A stretch of DNA of 64,000 nt from GCA-002726655 sp046582185 (GTDB lineage Bacteria; Pseudomonadota; Gammaproteobacteria; Pseudomonadales; Azotimanducaceae). A program made the translations under genes and the position numbers. The DNA is taken from assembly GCA_046582185.1 (NCBI GenBank), contig JAYGEX010000025.1, positions 151,155 through 215,154 of the forward strand, given 5' to 3'. Positions 44,224 through 52,410 of the stretch are shown in pieces. Under the pieces are notes generated by a model. It was not told where the DNA came from. It did not search any database and saw nothing but the letters and a program-made list of their open reading frames with translations. Within the stretch, counting starts at the first letter, position 1; each line of letters opens with the position of its first letter.

Positions 44224-45348
44224 ATGAACGTACTAGCAGTAACTAAATCGAGAATCCGAAACTACCCGAGTCTGATAACCGTTCTGGCAATGTTGCTCCC
44301 TAACAGCGAAGCCATGGCAAGGGAGACAGATCCCTTATTTCAGTCTGAGTCCTTGTTAGATATCACCCTCCGCGGATCACTACTCAAGCTCAGTGATCTG
44401 CGTGACCGAGACATGGACTACGGGCCAGCGCAGTTAAGCTACAAAAATTCTGAAGGGAAAGTACAAACCTTCAACGTCAAGCTTACCCCCAGAGGAAACA
44501 AACGACTAAGCAAAGGTTCATGCAAATTTCCACCCATAAAGATAGCTTTCAAGAAAGCAGAAACATCGAATACTATTTTCTCAAAAATAAAAAAAATGAA
44601 ATTGGTGACGCAATGTCATCCGGAATCCAAAAAGTATGAATATTATTTGCTGACAGAATATCTTGCCTATAAGGCCCTGAACATACTTAGCGAGAAGAGT
44701 TATGGCGCTCGACTTTCCCGCATCTCTTACATAGACAATACAACAGAAAAAACACTGCACACCTCATATGGTTTTTTCATCGAGCCCAGTAAAAGAGTAG
44801 CAAAGAGAATAGAGAGTAAAAAAATTGACGTCGAAGAGACTTCAGCCAAATTTCTTGAGGGTTCCCATCTTAATCTCGTTAGTTTGTTTCAAATGATGAT
44901 AGGCAACACCGATTGGTCTGCAACCCATGGAGGCGCTAACGAATGTTGCCACAACGGGAAACTCTTCGGAAAGACAGACGCCGAAGACAATCTCTATATT
45001 CCGTACGACTTTGACATGACTGGTCTGGTTAACCCCGAATATGCCGCTGTAGACAAAGCACTGAAACTTACCAGCATCAGAGAACGACGTTACAGGGGTT
45101 ATTGCCGAAATCTCGAGTTTCTTGACGACAATATTTCCCTGCTAAATCTCAAGCAGGCGGAAATCTACACACTGTTCGAAAACTCGCCGTATCTCACCAA
45201 GAGGCGGAATCGCATCAATCACCGCTATATAGAGAAATTCTATGGGCTGATCAACAATCCGAAAAGAGTCAAACGTAAAATTTATGGTCGCTGCCACCAG
45301 TCGATTATTGTTGATGTAGCCAAAGAGCCCGGGCGCATCAGTGTTTAA
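44224..45348 (+). CDS. Secreted CotH-like uncharacterised protein
   Basis: About 374 residues with a hydrophobic segment (LITVLAMLLPNSEAMA) near the N-terminus. The middle has KFPPIKIAFKKAETSN, a YEYYLLTEYLAYKALNIL helix, MMIGNTDWSATHGGANECC and YIPYDFDMTGLVNPEYAAV. The NTDW and DFDMTG motifs resemble CotH-type kinases of spore coats, although I regard that link as tentative. An open TTG start at 44182 with GGGGAA upstream is the alternative. It is convergent with the serine hydrolase. Confidence 0.6.
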   Translation: MNVLAVTKSRIRNYPSLITVLAMLLPNSEAMARETDPLFQSESLLDITLRGSLLKLSDLRDRDMDYGPAQLSYKNSEGKVQTFNVKLTPRGNKRLSKGSCKFPPIKIAFKKAETSNTIFSKIKKMKLVTQCHPESKKYEYYLLTEYLAYKALNILSEKSYGARLSRISYIDNTTEKTLHTSYGFFIEPSKRVAKRIESKKIDVEETSAKFLEGSHLNLVSLFQMMIGNTDWSATHGGANECCHNGKLFGKTDAEDNLYIPYDFDMTGLVNPEYAAVDKALKLTSIRERRYRGYCRNLEFLDDNISLLNLKQAEIYTLFENSPYLTKRRNRINHRYIEKFYGLINNPKRVKRKIYGRCHQSIIVDVAKEPGRISV

Positions 45349-45351
45349 AAT

Positions 45352-46530
45352 CTATATATCGAGCTGCAACTTCAACCAATCAATCATCTTCTGCTGGTGA
45401 TCTTCTTTGTGTTCCCAGGCCATGTGCCTGTCATCTTCATAAACAAGATTAGTCGACTTCACACCACTCTTCATCAACACATCCAGATCCTGAATGGGCA
45501 TCAATCGATCAGCGGTTCCGTAGATACTTAATAGTGGCGCCTGATCCGGCGTCGGCTTGAGCAGTCCCTGGTCTTTTAGAGACATCGTTGCCAACCGAGC
45601 CTTGATCGAATCCATATCACTATCGAAAACTTCCATCGCATAGGTGGTGGCAGTCGCACGCATACCCATCGTCGTCGTTAAAGGCGGTATCACGTCTATC
45701 GGAGGGTGGAAGAATAGATGTATGCCGCCGCTATGGTTAACCGCTGCCGCTATATTGGGATTGGTCAGCGCCATCTTGATGGCAAACACACCAGAGAAAC
45801 TGCCAAAGTAGACGGCAATTTTGTCCTTATTGACATCATTCCGAGTCATCAAATAGTCAACGACCTTATCATATACTTCGTTTGAGGCTGCCCCCAATGT
45901 CCATTCACTCTCGCCTGTTCCTGGCAGATCGATGGCCAGAATTGAGAAACCTTCCTCCATCAACCTACTTTTAAAAGCGATATCGCTGGTCTTCCATCCG
46001 TCCAATCCTCCTGACCAGATGAGCACTGGTTGTTTTCCACTTGATGCCACAAGCTGATTTCTATCATGGTAATGCACCTTGATGGTTTTACCCTCGAATG
46101 GAATGTCGATAAGTTCCAGCGGAAATTCAGATAAGGTCGCGACTTTACGATAGGCGTTTAATTGCTGTTTATACGCTAACTCTCTTTCCGGTGTGTAGGT
46201 CGCAGGAAAGCGGGCTGCACTCAGGTAAGTCATCGCACGACGATAGGAACGAAGCGCTGCTCCGTTTTTGCCTTTTAACTCCAAAGTTTGCGCAGTACGG
46301 AAATGGACCATTCCGGGACCAGCCAATTCATACACCCAAGACCCAGGTCCTGTTTCCATCGGACCTAGAGCGGTGATTTTCGAAAATGATCGTCGAGCTT
46401 CACTGGCATCAACGCCCGCATCAATCAATGTCGAAACAATACGTTCTCCCCAGGCATCAGCAATTTCATTTGCTCTGGCCTGCTGGGATAGACTAAACAT
46501 TGCTACAAATATTACCATTAAGTAATTCAT
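45352..46530 (-). CDS. Secreted FrsA/DUF1100-like alpha/beta hydrolase
   Basis: A 392-residue protein with a signal peptide (MVIFVAMFSLSQQARA region). After a helical N-terminal part, the alpha/beta hydrolase domain shows VLIWSGGLDGWKTSD, AIDLPGTGESEWTL, the nucleophile in YFGSFSGVFAIK (GxSxG), an acid in GTADRLMPIQDLD and a His in EDDRHMAWEHKED. It is divergent from a PadR regulator with palindromes between, and could be regulated by it. The substrate is unknown. Confidence 0.82.
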   Translation of the reverse strand: MNYLMVIFVAMFSLSQQARANEIADAWGERIVSTLIDAGVDASEARRSFSKITALGPMETGPGSWVYELAGPGMVHFRTAQTLELKGKNGAALRSYRRAMTYLSAARFPATYTPERELAYKQQLNAYRKVATLSEFPLELIDIPFEGKTIKVHYHDRNQLVASSGKQPVLIWSGGLDGWKTSDIAFKSRLMEEGFSILAIDLPGTGESEWTLGAASNEVYDKVVDYLMTRNDVNKDKIAVYFGSFSGVFAIKMALTNPNIAAAVNHSGGIHLFFHPPIDVIPPLTTTMGMRATATTYAMEVFDSDMDSIKARLATMSLKDQGLLKPTPDQAPLLSIYGTADRLMPIQDLDVLMKSGVKSTNLVYEDDRHMAWEHKEDHQQKMIDWLKLQLDI

Positions 46531-46543
46531 GATTGCTCACCCT

Positions 46544-46574
46544 TACAATATTTATTGTACGGTATATAATATAC
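46544..46574. promoter_or_regulatory. Twin palindromes in hydrolase/padR promoter region
   Basis: TACAATA-TT-TATTGTA (46544-46559) and GTATATAATATAC (46562-46574) lie side by side in the 66-base gap between the divergent genes. Both are near-perfect inverted repeats and AT-rich, as expected for PadR operators. They overlap the likely promoters of both genes, so autorepression and control of the hydrolase are likely. Confidence 0.6.
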
Positions 46575-46596
46575 TATTGAAATTCAAGATCTAAAA

Positions 46597-47124
46597 ATGA
46601 AAAGAAAAGATATTGGCAGCTCTGCATATGTTGTTTTGGGTCTGACGATGCAGCATGAAGAAATAACGCCCTATGAATTAAAACGACGTATCACCACAAG
46701 TGTTGGCTATTTCTGGACCTACTCCCATCCACAGATTTATTCGGTTACTGAAAGATTGACCAAGGACGGCCTGCTCACCCAGCACCAGGAAGAGACTGGC
46801 AGGCGCCGTAAAATCTACCGGATTACGCAAGAAGGCGAGAAAGTATTCAGGCGATGGTTAGCTGATCCCGTACAGCCGCATTCTGAACTGCGAGATCTAG
46901 CGCTACTGAAGCTCTATTTCGGTGAATATTCCTCGAAGAAAATAATTGCTACGATGGCCTCTCAGCAAATCGATGCTCACAAAACCAGACTGGCTGAATA
47001 CAGAAACATACCTCAAACCAGAAGACTCGACGAATTTGCACAGGCAACAGTTAACTTGGGTATCGAGTACGAAAAGATGTCCGTCAAATACTGGCAAAAA
47101 GTAAAGCAAGACTATAAAAGCTAG
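46597..47124 (+). CDS. PadR family transcriptional regulator
   Basis: A 175-residue protein with the PadR winged HTH (SSAYVVLGLTMQHEEITPYE, YFWTYSHPQIYSVTERLTKD cut at HPQIYSVTERL, RRRKIYRITQEGEKVFRRWL cut at RITQEGEKVF) and a C-terminal coiled dimerisation helix (IEYEKMSVKYWQKV). PadR proteins repress genes for phenolic or drug detoxification. It is divergent from the serine hydrolase and lies 5' of the DUF1294 gene. Confidence 0.9.
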   Translation: MKRKDIGSSAYVVLGLTMQHEEITPYELKRRITTSVGYFWTYSHPQIYSVTERLTKDGLLTQHQEETGRRRKIYRITQEGEKVFRRWLADPVQPHSELRDLALLKLYFGEYSSKKIIATMASQQIDAHKTRLAEYRNIPQTRRLDEFAQATVNLGIEYEKMSVKYWQKVKQDYKS

Positions 47125-47175
47125 TTTAATTCACTCCAAATAATAGGCACGGGTTTGCGAACGTCCTAATTCCCT

Positions 47176-47544
47176 ATGACTTATCTAAAACATCCCTATT
47201 TGCTTGCCTATCTTTGGGCCACGTTTTTAGCTATTTCATTTGCCTTCGGATATACCCCAATACTGATATCCTGTATTTATATTTTCGCCAGTGCTTTTAT
47301 ATACTTACTCTATTTAATCGACAAGTCTGCCGCCATAAGTAGTGGTTGGAGGGTATCCGAAGTTACCTTGCATTTGGGCTCTCTATTGTGCGGCTGGCCA
47401 GGTGCGCTAATCGCTCAGGACCAGTTGAGCCATAAAACGACAAAGAAAGAGTTCCAAAGAGTCTTTTGGATCACTGTTGCTTCGAATTGCGGCGTGATAT
47501 TCTGGCTCCATACCGATGAATGCTTGAGGTTTCTATACAATTAA
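47176..47544 (+). CDS. DUF1294 membrane protein
   Basis: A 122-residue protein with three or four membrane segments (LLAYLWATFLAISFAFGYTP, LISCIYIFASAFIYLLYLID). YLIDKSAAISSGWRVSE and HLGSLLCGWPGALIAQ are family marks, and HKTTKKEFQRVFWI closes the domain. DUF1294 is often fused to or next to cold-shock domains, as here with the Csp gene 205 bases downstream. Function unknown. Confidence 0.85.
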   Translation: MTYLKHPYLLAYLWATFLAISFAFGYTPILISCIYIFASAFIYLLYLIDKSAAISSGWRVSEVTLHLGSLLCGWPGALIAQDQLSHKTTKKEFQRVFWITVASNCGVIFWLHTDECLRFLYN

Positions 47545-47686
47545 ATTTTGCTTGTGGAGCAATTTCTTTTAAACTATTCGATCCAGGACTATCTGGTAAA
47601 ATTGTAGTGGCACTTACCAGCTTTCAAGCATGAGCAATAATTATGCAAAACAAGGCGTTATGTGTCTTTGTGGTTTTTTTTCGTTT

Positions 47687-47757
47687 CATATTCGAACCGG
47701 TGAATTCGGATATGATTTCAATATTTCACCAATAAAATGAGTAAAGAAAATGAGTAA
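47687..47757 (+). promoter_or_regulatory. Csp leader: hairpin and duplicated start
   Basis: CATATTCGAA (47687-47696) and TTCGGATATG (47705-47714) can pair at 9 of 10 positions around an 8-base loop. Further down, AAAATGAGTAAAG occurs twice in tandem, giving a mini-ORF MSKENE at 47737-47757 that overlaps the true cold-shock start at 47750. A leader hairpin and an overlapping upstream ORF are plausible cold-shock control elements, but neither is proven. Confidence 0.45.
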
Positions 47758-47956
47758 AGGAACAGTTAAATGGTTCAACGCAGACAAAGGATTCGGTTTC
47801 ATTACACCTGAAGACGGTAGTAAAGATCTGTTTGTTCATCATTCAGAAATTCAGGCTGGTGGTGGATATGCCACATTAAGTGATGGCCAGGCTGTTGAAT
47901 TCGAAGTTGGTGAAGGTCAAAAAGGTCCTTGTGCAAATAAAGTTGTTCCTGTTTAA
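47750..47956 (+). CDS. CspA-family cold-shock protein
   Basis: A 68-residue single cold-shock domain. KGTVKWFNADKGFGFITPED contains RNP1 (KGFGFI), and LFVHHSEIQAGG contains RNP2 (LFVHH). It binds single-stranded nucleic acid and melts RNA structure. Length and sequence are typical. An attC-like site begins 8 bases after the stop, so this gene may be the payload of an integron cassette, an unusual location for a csp gene. Confidence 0.95.
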   Translation: MSKGTVKWFNADKGFGFITPEDGSKDLFVHHSEIQAGGGYATLSDGQAVEFEVGEGQKGPCANKVVPV

Positions 47957-47963
47957 GCTGCAA

Positions 47964-48021
47964 CATATAACAAGCATAGGCAGTCGGGCGGCTTCGTCGC
48001 CCGCTGCTTTGTGCGTTAGAC
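47964..48021. mobile_element. attC-like site 1
   Basis: TATAACAAGCATAGGCAG, a GGGCGGCTTCGTCGCCC hairpin, and CTGCTTTGTGCGTTAGAC make up a 58-base imperfect palindrome. The outer AAC...GTT pair and the terminal GTTAGAC (core GTTRRRY) are the arrangement of integron attC recombination sites. It lies directly after the cold-shock gene. The same hairpin could instead act as its transcription terminator, but the U-run is poor. Confidence 0.6.
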
Positions 48022-48027
48022 GATCTA

Positions 48028-48099
48028 ATGAAAGAGCAAACGCATCTGAATCAGGGCTATGAGTACGAAGTTTGGATGCCTGTGGAAACTCCGACATAA
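48028..48099 (+). CDS. Tiny ORF or gene remnant between attC-like sites
   Basis: ATG 48028 to TAA 48099 encodes 23 residues ending YEYEVWMPVETPT. The YEVWMPVE segment resembles the last strand of GyrI-type effector-binding domains, so it may be the 3' remnant of a cassette gene. It may also be chance. It is the only frame that fits between the two attC-like sites. Confidence 0.3.
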   Translation: MKEQTHLNQGYEYEVWMPVETPT

Positions 48100-48145
48100 C
48101 AAGGTGTAACCGTTTATTCCGATAAACGCGCTGAATAGCAGCAAT

Positions 48146-48204
48146 CTCTAACAAAATGCTCAAATTCAGCCGCTTCGCAGAAAGCTGCTGCGTGCACGTT
48201 AGCC
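48146..48204. mobile_element. attC-like site 2
   Basis: TCTAACAAAATGCTC, a CAGC...GCTG inner stem with CGCTTCGCAG loop, and GCTGCGTGCACGTTAGCC form a 59-base imperfect palindrome with AAC/GTT ends. The size, ends and internal stem match attC sites. The spacing from site 1 (about 180 bases) would be a very small cassette. Confidence 0.55.
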
Positions 48205-48372
48205 ATCAACCACGTAAAGAAAATTAGCCGAAGCAATATTCGCACAGTGCTTACCAGCCAGAGAGCTGCACTGCATCCATAAAACAACTGCCTTAATATA
48301 TTGAGTCTCTCCATGCCAGGAATGGATTGTAGAGCTTAAAAATGGGCAGATCCCGTCATTTTGAAGGAATAG

Positions 48373-48612
48373 GAATTCGATAATGGCAGACGTAAAGAAC
48401 AGAAACTCGATGAAATTTTGGCCGCCTGGTACCCGAGCCACCAGGCATTCCTGGATTTGCCCACTGCGCCATGTTCGGACGAAAATTTTCGTTTAAGGGG
48501 ACTCGCAGTGGAGTATGCAGTAATTCATCGCTTTCCCGGAGACGTAAGTCATTTTCGCCATGATCACATCAGTTTAAGATGTAGGCAGAGACCTAACAAA
48601 ACAATTAGTTAG
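48373..48612 (+). pseudogene. 3' gene fragment in a cassette-like segment
   Basis: An open frame with no ATG runs from after TAG 48370-48372 to TAG 48610-48612, with a coherent stretch LDEILAAWYPSHQAFLDL and LRGLAVEYAVIHRFPGD. This looks like the C-terminal half of a small protein, vaguely like DUF1330-type proteins. The start is missing, and the end runs through a truncated attC-like sequence into MITE copy D. Confidence 0.4.
48591..48604. mobile_element. Truncated attC-like end
   Basis: ACCTAACAAAACAA matches the left end of an attC site. It is cut immediately by the left terminus of MITE copy D, so the rest of the attC is missing. This suggests that MITE insertion destroyed a cassette boundary. 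Confidence 0.4.
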
Positions 48613-48739
48613 TTCCCGTCCATAAATAGCCAAATTAGAACAATATGTGCAAAATTATAGATCCGTTAGCTATATAAAACAATCACTTACCAGGGAAGTA
48701 ACACCGGCGGTTTCTATTTCTGGACGAGCACTAATTAGT
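48604..48739 (+). mobile_element. MITE-like element, copy D
   Basis: About 136 bases. The right end CTGGACGAGCACTAATTAGT is an exact match to the end of copy B in complement; the left end GTTAGTTCCCGTCCATAAAT is its inverted counterpart. The body carries CACTTACCAGGGAAGTAACA. AATTAGT occurs at both borders. It lies 6 bases upstream of the GTG start of the deazaflavin-type gene and interrupts an attC-like end. Confidence 0.85.
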
Positions 48740-48745
48740 CACTTT

Positions 48746-49246
48746 GTGAAGCTGAATGACAGTATGCTAAGGAAAATAGGCAAGCCTTCCCCTCCCAAAG
48801 GGTTAAAATTAGCGCTGTTTCGGGCTCCAATCTACCTCTACCACCTCAAGCTTGGATTTCTATTCGGAGAAAGATTTATTCTCTTAAAACATTGGGGAAG
48901 AATTACTGGAGAGCTAAAAGAAGCCGTCGTTGAAGTTATCGATCAGGATAAAGCCACCGGAAAAATATTTTCGGCATCCGGCTATGGGGAAAGGTCACAA
49001 TGGTTTAAGAATATATCGGCAAATGGCAAGGTCTTAATTACAATAAAAAATAAGGAATACAACGCTGTCGCACGGATAATAACCGAGAGCGAAGCGGAAG
49101 ATACTTTGCTTAGATATTCTAAAGAACATCCAAAATCAATCAAAGGAGTCGCGAGGCTATCCGGTTATGATATGGACGGAGATGACGAAGACATTATCGA
49201 ATTTAGCAAAATAATCAAAATAGTTGAGTTCACATTAGCTGGCTAG
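48746..49246 (+). CDS. Deazaflavin-dependent nitroreductase-family protein
   Basis: About 166 residues of the DDN/DUF385 split-barrel family. FILLKHWGRITGELKEAVVE contains the usual R/K-H-x-GRxxG nucleotide motif, and KIFSASGYGERSQWFKNI corresponds to the family YGxxxxWxxN region. Related proteins use F420H2 or FAD. GTG 48746 or ATG 48764 may be the start; the frame upstream of it is MITE sequence. It is flanked by MITE copies D and E in the same orientation, and its TAG stop is the first part of copy E. Confidence 0.78.
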   Translation: MKLNDSMLRKIGKPSPPKGLKLALFRAPIYLYHLKLGFLFGERFILLKHWGRITGELKEAVVEVIDQDKATGKIFSASGYGERSQWFKNISANGKVLITIKNKEYNAVARIITESEAEDTLLRYSKEHPKSIKGVARLSGYDMDGDDEDIIEFSKIIKIVEFTLAG

Positions 49247-49398
49247 TTGCCGTCCATAAATAGTTGGATCTGAACTATAATTGCTGAACTATAAATGCCG
49301 AACTATAATTGCAAAACTACAACTCCGTTAGCTACATAAAACAATCACTTACCAGGGAGAGCACCGGAGGTTTTCATTTCTGGAGGAACACTGGCTAG
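49243..49398 (+). mobile_element. MITE-like element, copy E (expanded)
   Basis: A 156-base copy with ends GGCTAGTTGCCGTCC and GGAACACTGGCTAG. GGCTAG flanks both ends and may be a target duplication. It is longer than the others because of three tandem 14-base units (GAACTATAATTGCT type) at 49271-49312. The rest matches copy D. Confidence 0.8.
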
Positions 49399-49480
49399 GC
49401 CCGGAAGATCGATTACATTTTTCTTGAAGGATAGGTAAAAACATCAGCAAAGCGATGGGTCTGCTGATGTTCCCTTGAAT

Positions 49481-51589
49481 CTAGCGCCCTCTCCCACCAC
49501 CACGGGAACCCATCTGCCTGGCGCGATGTTGCCGGTTCATACTTTGATGATTGAAGGACGATCGCTGCGCATTTCTATTGCTTGTGCGGTTACTACTCTG
49601 GTAAGTCTCAAGAGTGCTTTGTTTGCGTTCCTTTGGTACGTCATTCCACTTGCCGTCAGAACGCGTTTGCCACTTATCACCATCACGCCGCACCACCTGG
49701 CCGTTACGGTCTGCGTATAGATTGTTCGACCGATTGGATTTGTTTCGTGCCTGTTTGGAATTCTTGCTTAAGGAAGCGCCAGTCGCATTGCGATTACGAT
49801 TGCCCTGCCTGTTGTAGAGATTCTCTCTTTGGGAATTGTTACCCAACTTGTTTTTGACATTATTGTTGCTGCCAATATTAACGTTGTTGCCAATGTTTAT
49901 ATCGCCAGTATTGATATTGATGTTATTATGATGGTAACCGCCTCCATACCAGCCACGTCCACAACACCTATATCCACCGACCCAGCTAACACCAACTCTG
50001 AAAAATGGCCCGCCCCAGGAAACGCCAAAAGTCCAGCCGGTCCAGGAGTTATAACCTACATGCAGTCCCCAGGTTGGCGCCCGTGGGTAATAGTAGTAGC
50101 CATAATAAGGGGGTAATACCAACCAGTTCCATAGATAGGCACACCATAATAAGGATACGCCCACATGTATCCTGGAGTATAATCAACATAAACCACTTCT
50201 TTGGCACTCTCATAAATTGTCACATGTGTCAGGTTGTACATGGGAGAGCTAGTAGGTATTGCTGCGATCTTGTTGTAGGGAATGGTATCAGCGACGATCC
50301 ATGGCCCCTTGGCTGATGCGGAAGAGAACCAGACGCCACTATCGACCGCATAATATTGCTTATCGATCAGCAGTACCTGAGATTGGGTATTCACTGCATA
50401 GGCAACCTCGGTTCCTTCGATCTGCTCAAACTTTGGATTACCGTCATAGCTGACTTCAAGCTTAGCTTCGCTACGTTTGATTGCCGTCGTTTGCGGTATT
50501 TGTGCATCCACCACAGCTTGATCGGCCTCTTCAGTACCGGCGATAGAAGAACGTAAACCCCCTATTGCAGATTCAGGTGGAATTTCACTGAAACTCTTGG
50601 GTAGTTTATCCGCCCGAACGAATGTCCATGGCCCTCTTCGCTTTTACTCCTGAACCATCGCCCCGATAACAAAATATACATATTTCCGGTAGACAGTTCA
50701 CGCAGCCAGGGTGTTTCAGTATTTTCAACATAGAGCAGTTGTCCTCCGGATAAGCTCTGCCACTTGGAATCTCCATCAGTGACGATCAATTCGGTCGCCT
50801 TGATCGTTGTAACAATAGAGGGCGTTCGCTCCGGTTTTGCATCGTCGGTCTTCGGAATCATCTTCACCAGGTCTGCTGGCGGATAATTTGTTGACTGCCA
50901 GCGACCGTGGCATTGCTCGCCACGTACCAGAGGCTGCCACTGGTCAGGTAGTATTTGTTGCTCTTCGTATCTTTGACCACGGTCATCGGCGTATTGAGCG
51001 CTCGCTCGTAATGGCTTTCTTCAATGGCCGAAAACTTTGGTTCACCATCGTAGGAAAGCAAAGCAGCAAGTTCATGGAAGAAGATGATCTCGGGAGGGTC
51101 ATTCTTAATATTTTCAAGGCTTTTCTGGACCTTTTCTGAAGCTGATAAGCTGGCGGATATTTTGGATAGTTCCGTAGTAAAGGACGCATTTTCAAGCGCA
51201 TTTTCAACGATCGTAGTGAAACGCTGCTCCTGTGCATCTTTCGAATCTGGCCAGCCGACTTTTTCGACCTTGAGGTTGCTCATTACAGCCGCATCATTCC
51301 CCCTGTCAGTTTCAACTTTTGAAGAGAACGAAAAAACGCCATAGATTTTTGGCTTTCCGTTTTTTTGTTCGATCGCCATGGCGGCGCGGCCTTTAATGAT
51401 ATTACCACTCAAGCTCTCCAGTTGGGGCTGGTAGACAACAATAGTGGCTTCCTCTGCTTCAATATCCTGAGGCCACTCCACGCCATAAGCAGGGCCCACA
51501 CAGGATGCAACGATTATCAGTAAAGCGCCTGCAGCTGACTTTAATGTCACTCTGAATTGTTGAATTTTACTCATTGTCATTATCTCCAC
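49481..51589 (-). pseudogene. Frameshifted large secreted protein (carbohydrate-binding V/XII-like)
   Basis: Four frame pieces form one protein of about 700 residues. From 51589: a signal region (AAGALLIIVASCVGPAYG), a Lys/Glu-rich helical part, and YDGEPKFSAIEESHYERALN. Then SKWQSLSGGQLLYVENTET, then YDGNPKFEQIEGTEVAYAVN with SSASAKGPWIVADTIP and a VYVDYTPGYMWAYPYYGVP stretch, then YYGYYYYPRAPTWGLHVGY and an Asn/Arg-rich C-terminus. YDGxPKF and KGPW repeats fit the secreted family often annotated carbohydrate-binding V/XII. Three breaks (near 50918, 50624 and 50130) are all repaired by adding one base to a G or C run. Each piece is well conserved. Confidence 0.8.
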
Positions 51590-51807
51590 TACTGAGAATC
51601 GCTTGCTAATTTCTGTCTGGAACCTGCATGATTTTGACTACAAATGCAGATCCCAATTATTTTTTGATTTGTCTAACAAACACTTCTAGATGGAACTAAG
51701 CCCGGTGGTTTAAGAATCCGGACAGAACAAGTTAACCATATTGTTATTAAAAACACCTGAACAAGCTATAAATTCCAGATGAATTCGCACTGACTCCGAA
51801 GGGCTGA

Positions 51808-52311
51808 TTAATCAGTGGTGCTGCGAGCTTTTTCAAATGCTGCGCGGGCCAGGATGAAGGTCGCCAGAAAGGTGAAGCCCATCGCGATACCTCCTCCAAA
51901 AAATGAAATCGTACCCGCCAGATCGCCTTCACCGAAGGGCGTATCGCCAACAGAAAGACCGCGATTAGCGGCGAGGTTACCTGCCCAGTAAAATACAGTA
52001 TTGCCCCATCCGGTAATAATCAATCCCCAGCCAACCCAAAAACTGCGACGCCCGGATAAATCAAGATACTGCATCAGGACAGCAAGGCCAGCGATCATTA
52101 CGCCATTCAGGATTCCCCCCACATGTGCAGCCTGCCATCCGCGAACGGTACCTGGCACCACTACCTCCCACGCTGGAAACGGCCACAACGACACCGCACC
52201 CAGCAGCGAAAAGATGAGCATTACACCAGCAGCGAGGCCAATAAAGAGGACTATCATGGCATGAGCGATAGCGAGATAGGAGAGCCGCTTATTCTGCGAA
52301 TCGGTTGGCAT
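51808..52311 (-). CDS. Styrene oxide isomerase-like membrane protein
   Basis: About 167 residues with four membrane helices. VPGTVRGWQAAHVGGILNG and GWGNTVFYWAGNLAANRG line up with the conserved blocks of Pseudomonas StyC (styrene oxide isomerase), including the His that binds haem (AAH compared with RAH) and the FGEGDLAG block. StyC catalyses a Meinwald rearrangement of epoxides. There is no styrene monooxygenase in view, so the substrate may be another epoxide. GTG 52314 precedes ATG 52311. Confidence 0.7.
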   Translation of the reverse strand: MPTDSQNKRLSYLAIAHAMIVLFIGLAAGVMLIFSLLGAVSLWPFPAWEVVVPGTVRGWQAAHVGGILNGVMIAGLAVLMQYLDLSGRRSFWVGWGLIITGWGNTVFYWAGNLAANRGLSVGDTPFGEGDLAGTISFFGGGIAMGFTFLATFILARAAFEKARSTTD

Positions 52312-52410
52312 CACATTTGGTCCCTTATTTTTATTGTTTGTTATTATTGTATGGGTATTACTATTTGATTCTTACTAATCTGTTCTTTCAATTTTTAAGC
52401 TGGCATATTG

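Noticed and set aside
47964..48021. Simple intrinsic terminator for the cold-shock gene
   Set aside because: Not excluded, but the 3' U-run is weak and the AAC/GTT ends with GTTAGAC match attC better; the second site 180 bases on repeats the pattern.
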